DNA of 6,182 nt, taken from the NCBI GenBank assembly GCA_046597185.1, contig JBKJLF010000065.1, positions 1-6,182 of the forward strand, in the 5' to 3' direction. The stretch comes from CAMBDR01 sp046597185. Lineage in GTDB: Bacteria; Pseudomonadota; Gammaproteobacteria; Burkholderiales; Burkholderiaceae_D. The translations under genes and the position numbers were made by a program. Below are positions 5,791 through 6,182 of this stretch, in pieces (positions within the stretch are counted from its first letter, which is position 1; the number at the start of each line of letters is the position of its first letter). The notes below the pieces were generated by a model that saw only the letters and a list, made by a program, of their open reading frames with translations, had not been told where the DNA came from and did not search any database.

Positions 5791-6182
5791 ATGGCCCGCA
5801 AGACCCCCATTGAGCGCTACCGCAATATCGGTATTTCAGCGCACATCGACGCCGGCAAGACCACAACGACCGAGCGCGTTCTGTTTTACACAGGCGTCAA
5901 TCACAAGATTGGTGAAGTGCATGATGGCGCCGCAACCATGGACTGGATGGAACAAGAGCAGGAGCGTGGTATTACTATTACTTCCGCTGCGACCACTTGT
6001 TTTTGGAAAGGCATGGCGAATAATTTCGAACCGCATCATATCAATATCATTGATACACCGGGCCACGTCGATTTCACGATTGAAGTGGAGCGTTCGATGC
6101 GGGTATTGGATGGTGCCTGTATGGTGTACTGCGCGGTAGGTGGTGTGCAGCCGCAATCGGAAACCGTTTGGCGTCAGGCCAA
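5791..6182 (+). CDS. fusA: Translation elongation factor G (5' part only)
   Basis: The first 130 codons of EF-G, the GTPase that drives ribosomal translocation and, with RRF, ribosome recycling; the frame stays open to the window end, so the gene is cut by the window, not broken. The start MARKTPIERYRNIGISAHIDAGKTTTTERVL is preceded by AGGA at 5781-5784. The G domain shows the P-loop AHIDAGKTT (17-25), the switch I segment EQERGITITSAATT (56-69, with the Mg-sensing Thr) and the G3 motif DTPGHVDF (88-95). The NKxD and SA motifs lie beyond the window. Sequence style (ERYRNIGISAHIDAGK, TGVNHKIGEVHDGAATMDWMEQEQ) is that of Burkholderiales EF-G. It is the third gene of the str operon; tuf would be expected next. 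Confidence 0.98.
   Translation, partial: MARKTPIERYRNIGISAHIDAGKTTTTERVLFYTGVNHKIGEVHDGAATMDWMEQEQERGITITSAATTCFWKGMANNFEPHHINIIDTPGHVDFTIEVERSMRVLDGACMVYCAVGGVQPQSETVWRQA

Overview
The window reads as a chromosomal segment from a betaproteobacterium. The translations of the S12, S7 and EF-G genes are close to Burkholderiales versions, and I lean towards the Oxalobacteraceae (a guess from protein style, not tested). Base composition is moderate in GC and all intact genes look functional. I see no mobile element, CRISPR array, tRNA or rRNA gene.

Layout, left to right. (1) Positions 1-1484, plus strand: the C-terminal end of a NatA-type ABC ATPase, overlapping by 4 bp a complete NatB-type ABC-2 permease; together they form an exporter. 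(2) Positions 1514-2065, minus strand, convergent with natB: a small stand-alone response regulator with a receiver domain, a glutamine-rich N-terminal linker and no output domain. (3) Positions 2221-4245, minus strand: a membrane-anchored phosphoethanolamine transferase of the EptA/CptA/MCR sulfatase-fold family. It carries an unusual Ser/Ala/Thr-rich plus poly-acidic insert of about 90 residues between its membrane and catalytic domains. (4) Positions 4246-4636: a divergent regulatory region of about 390 bp. It holds a candidate promoter for the transferase, two adjacent tandem duplications in that gene's presumed leader, and a strong sigma70-type promoter with a leader of about 165 nt for the ribosomal operon. 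(5) Positions 4637-6182, plus strand: the start of the str operon, rpsL (S12), rpsG (S7) and fusA (EF-G, cut off by the window end), with long structured gaps between the genes.

How they fit together: the str operon genes are housekeeping translation genes. The left part is envelope and transport related (exporter, lipid A or LPS-core phosphoethanolamine decoration, signalling receiver), and its arrangement next to the str operon is probably lineage specific. I found no convincing new multi-gene system. The points most worth a second look are the low-complexity insert in the transferase with its in-frame hexamer repeat array, the double tandem duplication directly upstream of the same gene, and the hairpin-rich rpsL-rpsG gap, where an S7 autoregulatory site would be expected.
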